Shown here: piece by piece, positions 16,970-25,646 of the stretch
How the letters are laid out: each line of letters starts with the position of its first letter
Numbering within the stretch: position 1 is the stretch's first letter
Source: Solirubrobacterales bacterium
GTDB lineage: Bacteria; Actinomycetota; Thermoleophilia; Solirubrobacterales; 70-9
Reading direction: 5' to 3'
NCBI GenBank assembly: GCA_025964255.1
Contig: JAOPZF010000248.1
Location: 1-33,141 of the forward strand
DNA: 33,141 nucleotides
The notes under the pieces: model-generated
Database searches by the model: none
Seen by the model: only the letters and a program-made list of their open reading frames with translations
Told to the model about the DNA's origin: nothing
Made by a program: the position numbers and the translations under genes

Positions 16970-18829
16970 ATGCTGCGGGCGGCAAACCGCGTCCCGATCT
17001 GGGTCGGCGGCCTGATCGTCGCCCTGCTCGGCTGGCGGGTCGGGATGAACCCGCCCGGAGTCGGCCTCGACGCGAGTTGGAACGCCGGCCTCGCGATGGG
17101 CGTCCACGACGGCCTGCACTGGGGCAAGGAACTCGTCTGGACCTACGGGCCGCTGGGTTTCCTCCAGACGCAGCTCGTCTGGTTCACCGACCAGACGGTC
17201 CTCACGTTCCTCTACCAGGGCCTACTTCACGTCATCTTCTGCGTCGCCCTGGTCTGGGCTCTGGGACGGCGGCTGGCGCTGCTCCTCGCCTGCGTCGGCG
17301 CGTTCGTCGCGGTGACGGTGCTGCCGCTGCTCGAGCTGAGCCTGTTGAGCGCGGTGATCGCTTCCTTCTGGCTGTTGGAAGAGCCTCGGTCTGACCGCTT
17401 CCTGAACGCCTTCGTGATCGCGGCCGCGACCTTCGCCGCGCCCGCGGCGCTGATCAAGCTCTCGACCGGGCCGCTGGTCCCGCTCGTCCTCCTCATCGCC
17501 TTGATCGGCGCCCGCGTCGGGGGGCGCCGCATCGCCCTCTTCGTCGGCCTCCTCGTCGTCGAGTTGCTCGCCCTCTGGCTGCTCGCCGGCCAGAGCCTCG
17601 GTGACATCCCCGCCTTCGTCCGGCACTCGATCCAGATCTCGAGCGGCTACAGCGCGGCGATGCTGCGTTCGACCGAAGTCGCGCCCTGGCGGGTGACCGC
17701 GGCGACGCTCGGCGCGATCGGCGTCTCGGTCGCCCTCGTCGTCGTCGCCTGGCTCGCCCCTTATCGCGACCGGCGCGGCCGGTGGGCCGGGACGCTCCTC
17801 GTCGCCCTCGCCGCCTTCGCGATCTACAAGGAGGGCGTCGTCCGCGTCGACGCCGGCCACCTCACCGTCTACTTCGCCAACGCCTGCGTCCTCTGGATCG
17901 CGGTCGGCTTCGCCCCTGGGCGCCGCTGGTTCATCCCCGCGGTCGCTCTCCTCGTCTTCCTCGCGAGCCTGCCGCTGCGCCCGGCCGGCACGGCCGACAA
18001 CCTGAACCCGTTCAGCAACCTCCACTACGCCTTCGATCAGGCCCGCAACCTGGCCGGCCCCGGCCGTCGCGCCGCGGCGATGGAAGACGGGCGCCGGGGC
18101 CTCAAGGCGACCTACGCGCTCGAACCGGGTGCGCTGGCCGCCGTGCGCGGCCACACCGTCGCGGTCGAACCGTGGGAGGCGGGCGCCGCCTGGGCCTACC
18201 ACCTCGACTGGCTCCCGCAGCCGGTCTTCCAGAACTACAGCGCCTACACGCCCGCCCTCGATCGGATGAACGCGGCGACGATCGAAAGCCCCGACGGGCC
18301 CGAACGACTGCTGCGCGAGAACGCCCAGGTGGTCGACGCCGAGTTCCCGACGCCGGACATCGACAACCGCTTCCTCGGTTGGGACCCGCCCGAACAGGCG
18401 CGCGCCGTCCTCTGCAACTTCGCCCCGCTTTACACCAGCGAACGCTGGCAGGTGCTCGGCCGGGTGCCGGATCGCTGTGGCCCCGAACGCGCGCTCGGGA
18501 CGGTGGAAGTCGCGGCCGGGCAGTCCGTCCCGGTGCCCGCTCCCGAACCCGGCACCGTCGTCTTCGCCCGCATCGGCGGCGTCGGGGTCTCCGGCCTCGA
18601 GCGCGTGCAGAACTTCCTCCTCCACGCCCGCTCCCGCCACGCCGTCGTCAACGGCGAAACGCGCTATCGGCTGGTGGCCGAAACCGCCGGCGACGGCCTG
18701 ATGATGCGGGTAGCCCCTGGGATCGTCGAATCTGGGCCCTTCGACCCGGTCCCCGAAGCCCGCACGATCGCCGTCGAAGGCGGGTCCGCAACTCTCACCT
18801 ACGAATTCTTCTCTATGAGTGTGAGATGA
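16970..18829 (+). CDS. large multi-TM protein with C-terminal soluble domain; paralogue of 4560..6491
   Basis: 619 aa with GLDASWNAGLAMG...LVWTYGPLGFL, LIKLSTGP, EPWEAGAAWAYHLDWLPQPVFQNYSAYTPALDRMN, WDPPEQ...TSERWQVLGRVPDRCGPER. TAGCCT-N7-ATG start. Confidence 0.85.
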   Translation: MLRAANRVPIWVGGLIVALLGWRVGMNPPGVGLDASWNAGLAMGVHDGLHWGKELVWTYGPLGFLQTQLVWFTDQTVLTFLYQGLLHVIFCVALVWALGRRLALLLACVGAFVAVTVLPLLELSLLSAVIASFWLLEEPRSDRFLNAFVIAAATFAAPAALIKLSTGPLVPLVLLIALIGARVGGRRIALFVGLLVVELLALWLLAGQSLGDIPAFVRHSIQISSGYSAAMLRSTEVAPWRVTAATLGAIGVSVALVVVAWLAPYRDRRGRWAGTLLVALAAFAIYKEGVVRVDAGHLTVYFANACVLWIAVGFAPGRRWFIPAVALLVFLASLPLRPAGTADNLNPFSNLHYAFDQARNLAGPGRRAAAMEDGRRGLKATYALEPGALAAVRGHTVAVEPWEAGAAWAYHLDWLPQPVFQNYSAYTPALDRMNAATIESPDGPERLLRENAQVVDAEFPTPDIDNRFLGWDPPEQARAVLCNFAPLYTSERWQVLGRVPDRCGPERALGTVEVAAGQSVPVPAPEPGTVVFARIGGVGVSGLERVQNFLLHARSRHAVVNGETRYRLVAETAGDGLMMRVAPGIVESGPFDPVPEARTIAVEGGSATLTYEFFSMSVR

Positions 18830-19755
18830 GCTACGAGCGGACCAACCACCCGGTGGCGATCGTCGTCGTGCTCCTCTTCGCGGTGCTCGCCGGCACCGTC
18901 GCGATCGCCTCGATCTGGGCGAACCAGCAGCTGCTCTCGACCGGCAGCTGGGTGTCGGTAAGCGACCGGTTGTTGGAAAGCACGGACGTCCGTCACCGGG
19001 TCGCCGAGTTCCTCGGCGAAGAACTGACCGCGGGGACCGAAGCGCAGCTCATTGCCGCCGGGCAAGAAGGAGCCGCCGCGCTGGTCGGGGCGCAGCTACG
19101 CGCGCGACAGACCGAGCTCGCCGAAGGCGTGATGAAGACGAGCCAATTCAAGTTGATCTGGCTGGAGGCCAATCGGCAGGGCCACCGCGCCCTGCTGCGC
19201 GTCCTCGACGAAGAAGCCGGGGCGGGGGAACAGGTCGTGATCAACCTGACCCCGGCGCTGCGGCAGCTCGCCCTCGTGCTCGAAGAAGAAGGGCTGGCCG
19301 AAGAACTCGGCGTCGCCGATCTCGCCGGCTTCGTCGAACCGGGAGCGGCGCGGATCAAGGTGCTCGAAGCCCAGGAGGTGAGCGCCGCCCAGGACGCCGT
19401 GCGGGTGGTCCGCCACCTGACCGCGCCCGCGATCATCGCCGCCCTCGCCCTCTACGGGATCGTGCTCTTCCTCGGCCGGCGCCGGCTCTCGCGCACCTTC
19501 CTCGGCATCGGCCTCGCCTTCGCCGCGACCGGCGCCCTGTCGCTGCTCCTGCGGTCTATCGCCGGAGATCGCATCATCGACAACCTGATCTCGGGGAACA
19601 CCGACCGTGAAGCCGCCGACGCAGCCTGGCGGATCGCGACCTCGAAGATCGCCGACCTGGCGGGCATCGCGATCGGCCTCGGCGCGGTCGTCGTCCTGCT
19701 CGTCGGCGCGGTAGGGGTCCTGCGGGTGATGATGCGGAGCACGGTGGAGGCCTGA
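18826..19755 (+). CDS. membrane protein with N-terminal TM helix and C-terminal TM helices around a charged helical domain
   Basis: MSYERTNHPVAIVVVLLFAVLAGTVAIASIWANQQLLSTGSWVSVSDRLLESTDVRHRVAEFLGEEL...; ATG overlaps the previous stop (ATGA). Confidence 0.8.
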   Translation: MSYERTNHPVAIVVVLLFAVLAGTVAIASIWANQQLLSTGSWVSVSDRLLESTDVRHRVAEFLGEELTAGTEAQLIAAGQEGAAALVGAQLRARQTELAEGVMKTSQFKLIWLEANRQGHRALLRVLDEEAGAGEQVVINLTPALRQLALVLEEEGLAEELGVADLAGFVEPGAARIKVLEAQEVSAAQDAVRVVRHLTAPAIIAALALYGIVLFLGRRRLSRTFLGIGLAFAATGALSLLLRSIAGDRIIDNLISGNTDREAADAAWRIATSKIADLAGIAIGLGAVVVLLVGAVGVLRVMMRSTVEA

Positions 19756-20627
19756 TGAGCTTCGGCGGGATCGAGGCGGGCGGGACGCGCTGGAACTGCG
19801 CCGTCGGCGGCGACGGGCCCCAGCCGGAGCGGGTCGAGACCTTCCCGACGACGACGCCGGCGGAGACGATCGGTCGGGCGGTCGAATTCTTCGCCGCCGT
19901 CCCCGACCTCGAGGCGCTCGGCCTCGGCCTCTTCGGCCCGGTCGACGTGCGCCGCGACTCGGCGCGTTGGGGGACGATCACGACGACGCCGAAGCCGGGC
20001 TGGCGCGACGTCGACGTCGTCGGGCCGCTGGCCGAGGCGCTCGGTGTGCCGATCGCCCTCGACACCGACGTCAACGCGGCAGCGATCGGCGAGTGGCGCC
20101 ACGGCGCTGCCCAGGGCCTCGACACCTTCGTCTACGTCACGGTCGGCACGGGGATCGGCGGCGGCGCCTTCGCCAACGGCCGGCCGGTCCACGGCCTGCT
20201 GCATCCCGAGATCGGCCACATGCTGATCCCGCACGACCGCGTCCGCGACCCCTTCGACGGCTGCTGCCCCTACCACGGCGACTGCCTCGAGGGCCTCGCC
20301 TCGGGGACCGCGATGAGGGAGCGCTGGGGGCGGCCCGCGGAGGAGATCGACGACTCGGCCGCGTGGGACCTCGAGGCTGAGCACCTCGCCCACGGCCTCG
20401 CCAACCTTGTCCTCACCTTGTCCGCCGAACGCATCGTCCTCGGCGGCGGCGTCGGCCGCTCCCCGGGCCTGGTCGAGCGCGTCCGCGCCCGCCTGCCCGA
20501 GACCCTCGCCGGCTACGTCGACGTCCCCCAACTCAGCACCGAGGTCGACACCTACCTGGTGCCTCCCGCCCTCGGCGAGCACTCCGGCGTCATCGGCGCC
20601 CTGGACCTCGCTCGCACCGCATGTTGA
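19755..20627 (+). CDS. ROK family sugar kinase (fructokinase-like)
   Basis: GGIEAGGTRWNCAVG..., VTVGTGIGGGAFANGRPVHGLLHPEIGHMLIPHD...CCPYHGDCLEGLASGTAMRERWG; ROK zinc-site and sugar-binding motifs. ATG overlaps the upstream TGA (TGATG). Confidence 0.92.
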   Translation: MSFGGIEAGGTRWNCAVGGDGPQPERVETFPTTTPAETIGRAVEFFAAVPDLEALGLGLFGPVDVRRDSARWGTITTTPKPGWRDVDVVGPLAEALGVPIALDTDVNAAAIGEWRHGAAQGLDTFVYVTVGTGIGGGAFANGRPVHGLLHPEIGHMLIPHDRVRDPFDGCCPYHGDCLEGLASGTAMRERWGRPAEEIDDSAAWDLEAEHLAHGLANLVLTLSAERIVLGGGVGRSPGLVERVRARLPETLAGYVDVPQLSTEVDTYLVPPALGEHSGVIGALDLARTAC

Positions 20628-20673
20628 CGGGCCGAAAACCGGACTATCAGACGGGTTTTCGGCCCATCAACAT
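20621..20673. terminator. long bidirectional terminator-like palindrome between convergent genes
   Basis: ATGTTGAcGGGCCGAAAACC ... GGTTTTCGGCCCaTCAACAT, 20-bp arms with one mismatch, 13-nt loop; the left arm contains the ROK kinase stop codon. Confidence 0.7.
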
Positions 20674-21546
20674 CTAGCTGCGGCCGCGGAGGGCGGTGAT
20701 CGCCAGGCTGACGGCGAGCTTGGCGCCGATGCCGAGGTACACCGCCGCGTTCAGGAACCGGTTGGACGTCGGGGCGTCGAAGCGGCGGTAGAAGCGGCCC
20801 ATGCCGCGATGGAAGGCGATCTCCTGCTTCGGGGCGCGGCGCTTGGCGCTTGACCCACCCTTGACGTGGAGTGCCCTGGCCCGGGGTTCGTAGAAAACCT
20901 TCCAGCCCGCGTCCCAGAAGCGGTGGCACCAGTCGAGGTCCTCCATGTAAAGCCAGTAGCCCTCGTCGAGCAGGCCGACCTGGGCGACCGCCTCGGCCCG
21001 GCAGAGCATGAAGGCGCCGTTCACCGCGTCGACCTCGCCGGGGTCGTCCTCGCCCAGGTGGGTCGCCCGGTACTGCGAGAGCGAGTCGCCCGCTCCCTCG
21101 CCGCGGCCGATCCCGGTGAAGTGGGCAAGCGCCGCGAGTGGCGTGGGGAAGGAGCGCTTGGCGGCGTGGTCGAGCTCACCGTCCTCACGCACCAGCTTCG
21201 CCCCGACCATCCCCACCTTCGGGTCGGCGGCGAGCCGCGCCAGGCAGGTGTCGAGCGTCCCCGCGTAGACCTCGGTGTCCGGGTTCAGCAGCAGCACGGC
21301 CCTGGCGACGCTCTCGCGCAAGACGATGTTGTTGGCCGCCGAGAAGCCGACGTTGCCACAGCGCACCAGGTGGAACTCGGGAAACTCGCGCTCGACCATG
21401 TCCGGCGTCCCGTCGGGGCTGCCGCTGTCGACGACACTGACCCGCATCGTCGCCGTCCTCGGCGGGTGCGCCCGCAGGCTCTCCAGACAGCGCCGCAGCA
21501 GCGCTTCGGCCCCGTGGCTGACGATCGCGACCTCGAGGTCGGGCAA
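20674..21546 (-). CDS. glycosyltransferase family 2
   Basis: LPDLEVAIVSHGAEALLRRCLESLRAH...VSVVDSGSPDGTPDMV...VGFSAANNIVLRESVARAVLLLNPDTEVYAG...VNGAFMLCRAEAVAQVGLLDEGYWLYMEDLDWCHR. Likely TTG start at 21546, 2 nt after the upstream stop. Confidence 0.88.
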   Translation of the reverse strand: MPDLEVAIVSHGAEALLRRCLESLRAHPPRTATMRVSVVDSGSPDGTPDMVEREFPEFHLVRCGNVGFSAANNIVLRESVARAVLLLNPDTEVYAGTLDTCLARLAADPKVGMVGAKLVREDGELDHAAKRSFPTPLAALAHFTGIGRGEGAGDSLSQYRATHLGEDDPGEVDAVNGAFMLCRAEAVAQVGLLDEGYWLYMEDLDWCHRFWDAGWKVFYEPRARALHVKGGSSAKRRAPKQEIAFHRGMGRFYRRFDAPTSNRFLNAAVYLGIGAKLAVSLAITALRGRS

Positions 21547-21548
21547 CG

Positions 21549-23042
21549 CTAGTAGGCGCCCTCGCCGCGGACGATCGCCCGTGGCGTGCGGATCAGGATC
21601 TGCAGGTCGGTCAGCAGCGAGAGGTTGTCGAGGTAGTCGCGCTCCATCGCCAGCCGCTCCTCGAAGGTGAGGTCGCTGCGGCCGTAGACCTGCATCGGCC
21701 CGGTGAGGCCGGGCTTGATCGCGAGGCGGCCGCGCTGGCGCTCGTCGTAGAGGGCGACGACGGCCTCCTCCTCGGGCCGCGGTCCGACCAGCGACATCTG
21801 CCCGCGCAGCACGTTGATCAGCTGCGGCAGCTCGTCGATCGAGGTCCGCCGCAGGTACTTGCCGACGCGGGTGACGCGGGGGTCGTCGGGGATCTTGAAG
21901 GCCGGCTCGGCGAGCTTCGAGAGGTCGATCAGCTCGCCCAGCCGCTCCTCGGCGTCGGCGACCATCGTGCGGAACTTCAGCATCGTGAAGGACTCGCCGT
22001 CCTTGCCAGCGCGCCGCTGGCGGAAGAAGACGGGACGGCCCGAGTCGATCAGGATCGCCAGCGAGGCGAACAACAGGATCGGCGAGATCAGGACCAGCAG
22101 GAGGCCGGAGACGACGATGTCCATCGCCCGCTTCATCGCCTGGGTGGAGCGCGGCGGGTCGGAGAAGCGGAAGTCGAGTACCGGCAGCTCGGCGAGGCGG
22201 TTCAGCTCGATCCCCGGGCCGAGCAGGCCGTAGTGCTGGGGCAGGAAGGTGAGCGCCAGGCCTAGCTCCTTGCACTCCTCGATCAGGCGCTCGGCGGCGG
22301 GCTCTGACATCTGCTGTTCGGTGACGACGACGCGCTCGATGCCGGCGACGGCCGCGACCTCGGAGATGTCGGAGAGGGTGCCGAGGCGGACCAGCTCGGC
22401 CGAATCCTCCTCGGTCGAGTTCGAGAGGTAGCCGACCAGGTGCAGGCGCGTCTCCGGGTGGGTGACGACGCGGCGGGCGACGGTGTCGACCGTGGCGGGT
22501 GCCCCGACCACGATGCCGAGCGCCATCGGCGTCGCCCGGTGCCAGACCCAGCGCAGGACGCCGCGGAGGATGAAGCTGCCGACCAGCGTGCCGACGCCGA
22601 GCGCGATCGCGCTCTTCGGCGAGAGCGGCCCGACCGGGCTGACCGCCAGCAGGGCGTCGAGCACCAGCGTCCCCAGCACCGTCGCTGAGACCAGCGACGG
22701 CACCTCGTCGAGGGTGCTGTGGCGGATCCGCCGGTGATCGTGGTCGTAGAGCCCGTGGAGCTTGACCACGATGATCCAGCTGGGGGAGAAGAGGACCGCC
22801 CAGAAGAGGTCGGCGACATCGGTCGAGCTGGTCGTCGCGGTGACGGCGAAGAGCGTGACGATCAGCGCCGTCCAGTCGCTCAGCGCCAACAGCCGCCGCA
22901 GCAGCGCACCGCGCCGGCGCGAGCCCTCGGGCCCGCTCAGTCCCAGCCGGTCCGCCGCGGTGATCGAGATGGTCGAGCGCCTTTCAGCCGCCCCCGAGCA
23001 CTGCTCGGTGGCGATCTTCTCTGTGTCGGGCGTCTGAGTCAT
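21549..23042 (-). CDS. polyprenyl glycosylphosphotransferase (WbaP-type initiating sugar transferase)
   Basis: N-terminal TM bundle, then C-terminal KRAMDIVVSGLLLVLISPILLFASLAILIDSGRPVFFRQRRAGKDGESFTMLKFRTMVADAEERL...TRVGKYLRRTSIDELPQLINVLRGQMSLVGPRPEEE. Confidence 0.96.
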   Translation of the reverse strand: MTQTPDTEKIATEQCSGAAERRSTISITAADRLGLSGPEGSRRRGALLRRLLALSDWTALIVTLFAVTATTSSTDVADLFWAVLFSPSWIIVVKLHGLYDHDHRRIRHSTLDEVPSLVSATVLGTLVLDALLAVSPVGPLSPKSAIALGVGTLVGSFILRGVLRWVWHRATPMALGIVVGAPATVDTVARRVVTHPETRLHLVGYLSNSTEEDSAELVRLGTLSDISEVAAVAGIERVVVTEQQMSEPAAERLIEECKELGLALTFLPQHYGLLGPGIELNRLAELPVLDFRFSDPPRSTQAMKRAMDIVVSGLLLVLISPILLFASLAILIDSGRPVFFRQRRAGKDGESFTMLKFRTMVADAEERLGELIDLSKLAEPAFKIPDDPRVTRVGKYLRRTSIDELPQLINVLRGQMSLVGPRPEEEAVVALYDERQRGRLAIKPGLTGPMQVYGRSDLTFEERLAMERDYLDNLSLLTDLQILIRTPRAIVRGEGAY

Positions 23043-24971
23043 CTAGCAACCTTCACCTTCACCTTCAAACCCTTCTGAGAGACAAGTTTCGAGTGGATTG
23101 AGGCGTTTTGCTTCTTCAAGGTCGGCCTGGGCGGCTTCATTCTGCCCCGCCTTGTGCTCGGTGCGCGCCCGCAAGTAGTACAGGCTCCAGTTACGGTCCT
23201 CGCGGTCGATCGCCTGCCCGAAGCGGTGAATTGCTTCTTCGTATTCGCCGTTCGCTTCGGCCAGCAGGCCGAGCTGGCGGTACGGGGTAGCCGCCCAGGG
23301 CTCGATCGAACGCGCCGTCTTGGCGTGGTTGACGGCGCTTTCGAATTCGCCCGCTTCGATCGCGTCGGTCGACTGGTGGATCTCGCGATCGACCAGCAGC
23401 GGGCCGATCAGCGCCAGCATCGTCAGCCAGGCGATGGCGAGGCCGACCACGGCGACGCTGAAGCGCCGGCGCCCGGGCGCGCCCGGATCGGTGCCTTCGC
23501 GCGCCCGCGCGGTCGCTCCGGCGCGCCAGATCTGGCTGCAGCGGGCGGCGACCAACGCCGCCGTCGCCATGAAGAAGACCGAGCCGACGACGGCGATCTG
23601 CCAGAACCAGTCGAAGGCCGAACCGAGCGCGAAGGCGAAGCTGACGCTGAGCAGGACCCCGTAGAGCTCCCGTTGTCGGCCGCTCGCCGCCCGCCAGGTC
23701 CAGAAACCCACCCCGAGCAGGAATAAGACCATCGCCACGATCAGGACGCCGCCGAGGATGCCGAGCTCGGCCAGTGGCTGCAGGTAGAGCGAGTGCGCGT
23801 CTTTGACCGGCATGTCGAGCGGCCGGTGTTCGTTCCAAGAGAACTGGTACGTGCCGGCGCCTTTGCCGAGCAGCGGCTCTTCGCCGAACGCCTTCAGGGC
23901 GACTTCCCAGAACTGGACGCGGCCGCCGCTCGAGACTTCGCTGAAGTGTTCGCCGGGCTGGGCCGAGACGCCGAGGTCGGCGCTCGAGAAGCGGTTCCAG
24001 GCCTTGCCACCGACCGCGATCCCGAGCACCACGAGGACGACCAGGACGGCGACGCCGATGCCGCGCAGGACGCGGGGGTCGCGCGAGATCGCCAGCGCCC
24101 GGACGACCGGGGCGGGGCGGTCGCGCTCGGCTCGGCGTAGCGCCCAGAAGAGGAGCAGGGCGACGGCCGAGCCGGCGAGGATCAGGAGCAGCGTGATCAG
24201 CCCCTGTTCGACGAGGAGCCCGGATTCTTCGACGTTGTTGGCGATCGGGTCGTGGGCGGCGACGTAGAGGACCGCGGGGACCGCGCCGATCACCCCAGAC
24301 AGGGCGGTCGCCAGCATCCAGAGGCGGTCGGTGCTCAGCGCCAGCAGCAGGGCGCCCGCGACGACCACCACGAGGATCCCACCGCGCGAGTAGGTCAGGT
24401 AGAGCGCCAGGAAGATCGGCGGGATCGCGGCGGCCGAGAACCAGCGCAGCCAGGGCACCAGTGAGCGCCGCGTCATCCACAGCAGGAAGAGCGTCGCCAT
24501 CGCGCAGAAGAGCCCGATCGCGTTCCAGTATCCGAGCGGGTACCGGAGGCGAGAGCCGTTCACCTTTTCCGCCGAGAGGTCGAAAACGTGGGGCATCAGG
24601 CGCGTCGCGAGCGCCAGCAAGACGACGCCCGTTATGGCAATTGCGATGCCTTCACCGAAACGTTGGCGCCTTTGGTCGGTTTGGGCCAGGAGGAACGCGG
24701 CAAGGAAGACACCGAGGTACACCAGGACGCGGTCGGCCTCGGCCACGCTCAACTCGACAGAACCGGACCAGAGAGATGAGATTGCAGACCAAAGCGCAAA
24801 ACCGAGGATCAACCCGCTCGCCCAGTAGAACGGCTTCCCCAGGATCGCCCGCCCGGCGGCTCCGAGGACCAGAAGGCCGACCACGACCAGCCATACGACC
24901 AATCCGGCCACGTGGCGATCGCTCAGTTCGTAGCCGCCTCCGGCCAGCGAAAGCCCCCCGATCAGGGCCAC
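23043..24971 (-). CDS. O-antigen ligase/polymerase-like (Wzy_C-type) membrane protein with C-terminal TPRs
   Basis: Multi-TM with GYWNAIGLFCAMATLFLLW..., LTYSRGG, AHSLYLQPLAELGILGG, and C-terminal TPR-like GEYEEAIHRFGQAIDREDRNWSLYYLRARTEHKAGQNEAAQADLEEAKRLNP. Start uncertain: the ORF opens at 25082 but that overlaps the divergent gene; GTG 24971 proposed. Confidence 0.85.
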   Translation of the reverse strand: MALIGGLSLAGGGYELSDRHVAGLVVWLVVVGLLVLGAAGRAILGKPFYWASGLILGFALWSAISSLWSGSVELSVAEADRVLVYLGVFLAAFLLAQTDQRRQRFGEGIAIAITGVVLLALATRLMPHVFDLSAEKVNGSRLRYPLGYWNAIGLFCAMATLFLLWMTRRSLVPWLRWFSAAAIPPIFLALYLTYSRGGILVVVVAGALLLALSTDRLWMLATALSGVIGAVPAVLYVAAHDPIANNVEESGLLVEQGLITLLLILAGSAVALLLFWALRRAERDRPAPVVRALAISRDPRVLRGIGVAVLVVLVVLGIAVGGKAWNRFSSADLGVSAQPGEHFSEVSSGGRVQFWEVALKAFGEEPLLGKGAGTYQFSWNEHRPLDMPVKDAHSLYLQPLAELGILGGVLIVAMVLFLLGVGFWTWRAASGRQRELYGVLLSVSFAFALGSAFDWFWQIAVVGSVFFMATAALVAARCSQIWRAGATARAREGTDPGAPGRRRFSVAVVGLAIAWLTMLALIGPLLVDREIHQSTDAIEAGEFESAVNHAKTARSIEPWAATPYRQLGLLAEANGEYEEAIHRFGQAIDREDRNWSLYYLRARTEHKAGQNEAAQADLEEAKRLNPLETCLSEGFEGEGEGC

Positions 24972-25012
24972 CGGAGCGAGGAACGCCGACGATTCCTCTA
25001 ACCTTGCGCGGA

Positions 25013-25621
25013 ATGCAAGGTGCCCCCCGCCGCTCGGCCCGGTCCTTTTTCGTGCTTCCGCTAGTGCTTGCTCTGCTGGCATTGGTTGCGCTTCCTGCGT
25101 TCGCTGACGCGGGTGAAGTTCCTCAGTACGAAGTAGAAAAGACGGAATCCTTCGAAGTTCCGAACACGACCAAGGAATCGGTGAAGCCTAAGCACATCAC
25201 CGAAGGAAACTCCGGCAAGTCGAGCAACCCGTCCGCGAAAGCGTCGGAAACCGGCGGCGAAGGTTCCCAAAAGAAGAGCGAACCGGAAGAAGGCGGCGAA
25301 AAGGAAACGTCGCAGTCCGGTGGCGCGGGCCCGAGTGAAGGCGGGGGCAACGGCGGTGGCAGCGAAAGCTCCACGTCCGGCGGCAACGGCGGCAAGACCA
25401 ACGACGGTATCGGCGGATCTGAAGCTGTCGCCGGCGGCGGCACCGGGACCCCGGTCGCCCACAAGACTGAAACCAGCAGTGGTGGCTCGTCCCCGGTGGT
25501 GCCGATCCTGATCGCGGTGATCGTCCTGGCGGCGATCTCGATCGGAGTCGTGCTCTACCGCCAGCGCAAGTCGGGCGGCCAAGGCCCGGACCGTAGCGTC
25601 AGCTCGTCCAACGCGAGCTAG
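25013..25621 (+). CDS. secreted, Ser/Gly/Glu-rich low-complexity protein with C-terminal TM anchor
   Basis: Start placed at ATG 25013 rather than 24461 (TAACCT-N8-ATG). Signal peptide FFVLPLVLALLALVALPAFADA, repetitive SGGAGPSEGGGNGGGSESSTSGGNGG linker, C-terminal VVPILIAVIVLAAISIGVVLYRQRK. Confidence 0.75.
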   Translation: MQGAPRRSARSFFVLPLVLALLALVALPAFADAGEVPQYEVEKTESFEVPNTTKESVKPKHITEGNSGKSSNPSAKASETGGEGSQKKSEPEEGGEKETSQSGGAGPSEGGGNGGGSESSTSGGNGGKTNDGIGGSEAVAGGGTGTPVAHKTETSSGGSSPVVPILIAVIVLAAISIGVVLYRQRKSGGQGPDRSVSSSNAS

Positions 25622-25646
25622 ACCGCAACCATCCATGGAGGGATCG

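Noticed and set aside
17222-18640. 472-aa minus-strand ORF antisense to the paralogue membrane protein
   Set aside because: Mirror-frame artefact; the plus-strand gene has a paralogue and an ATGA coupling.
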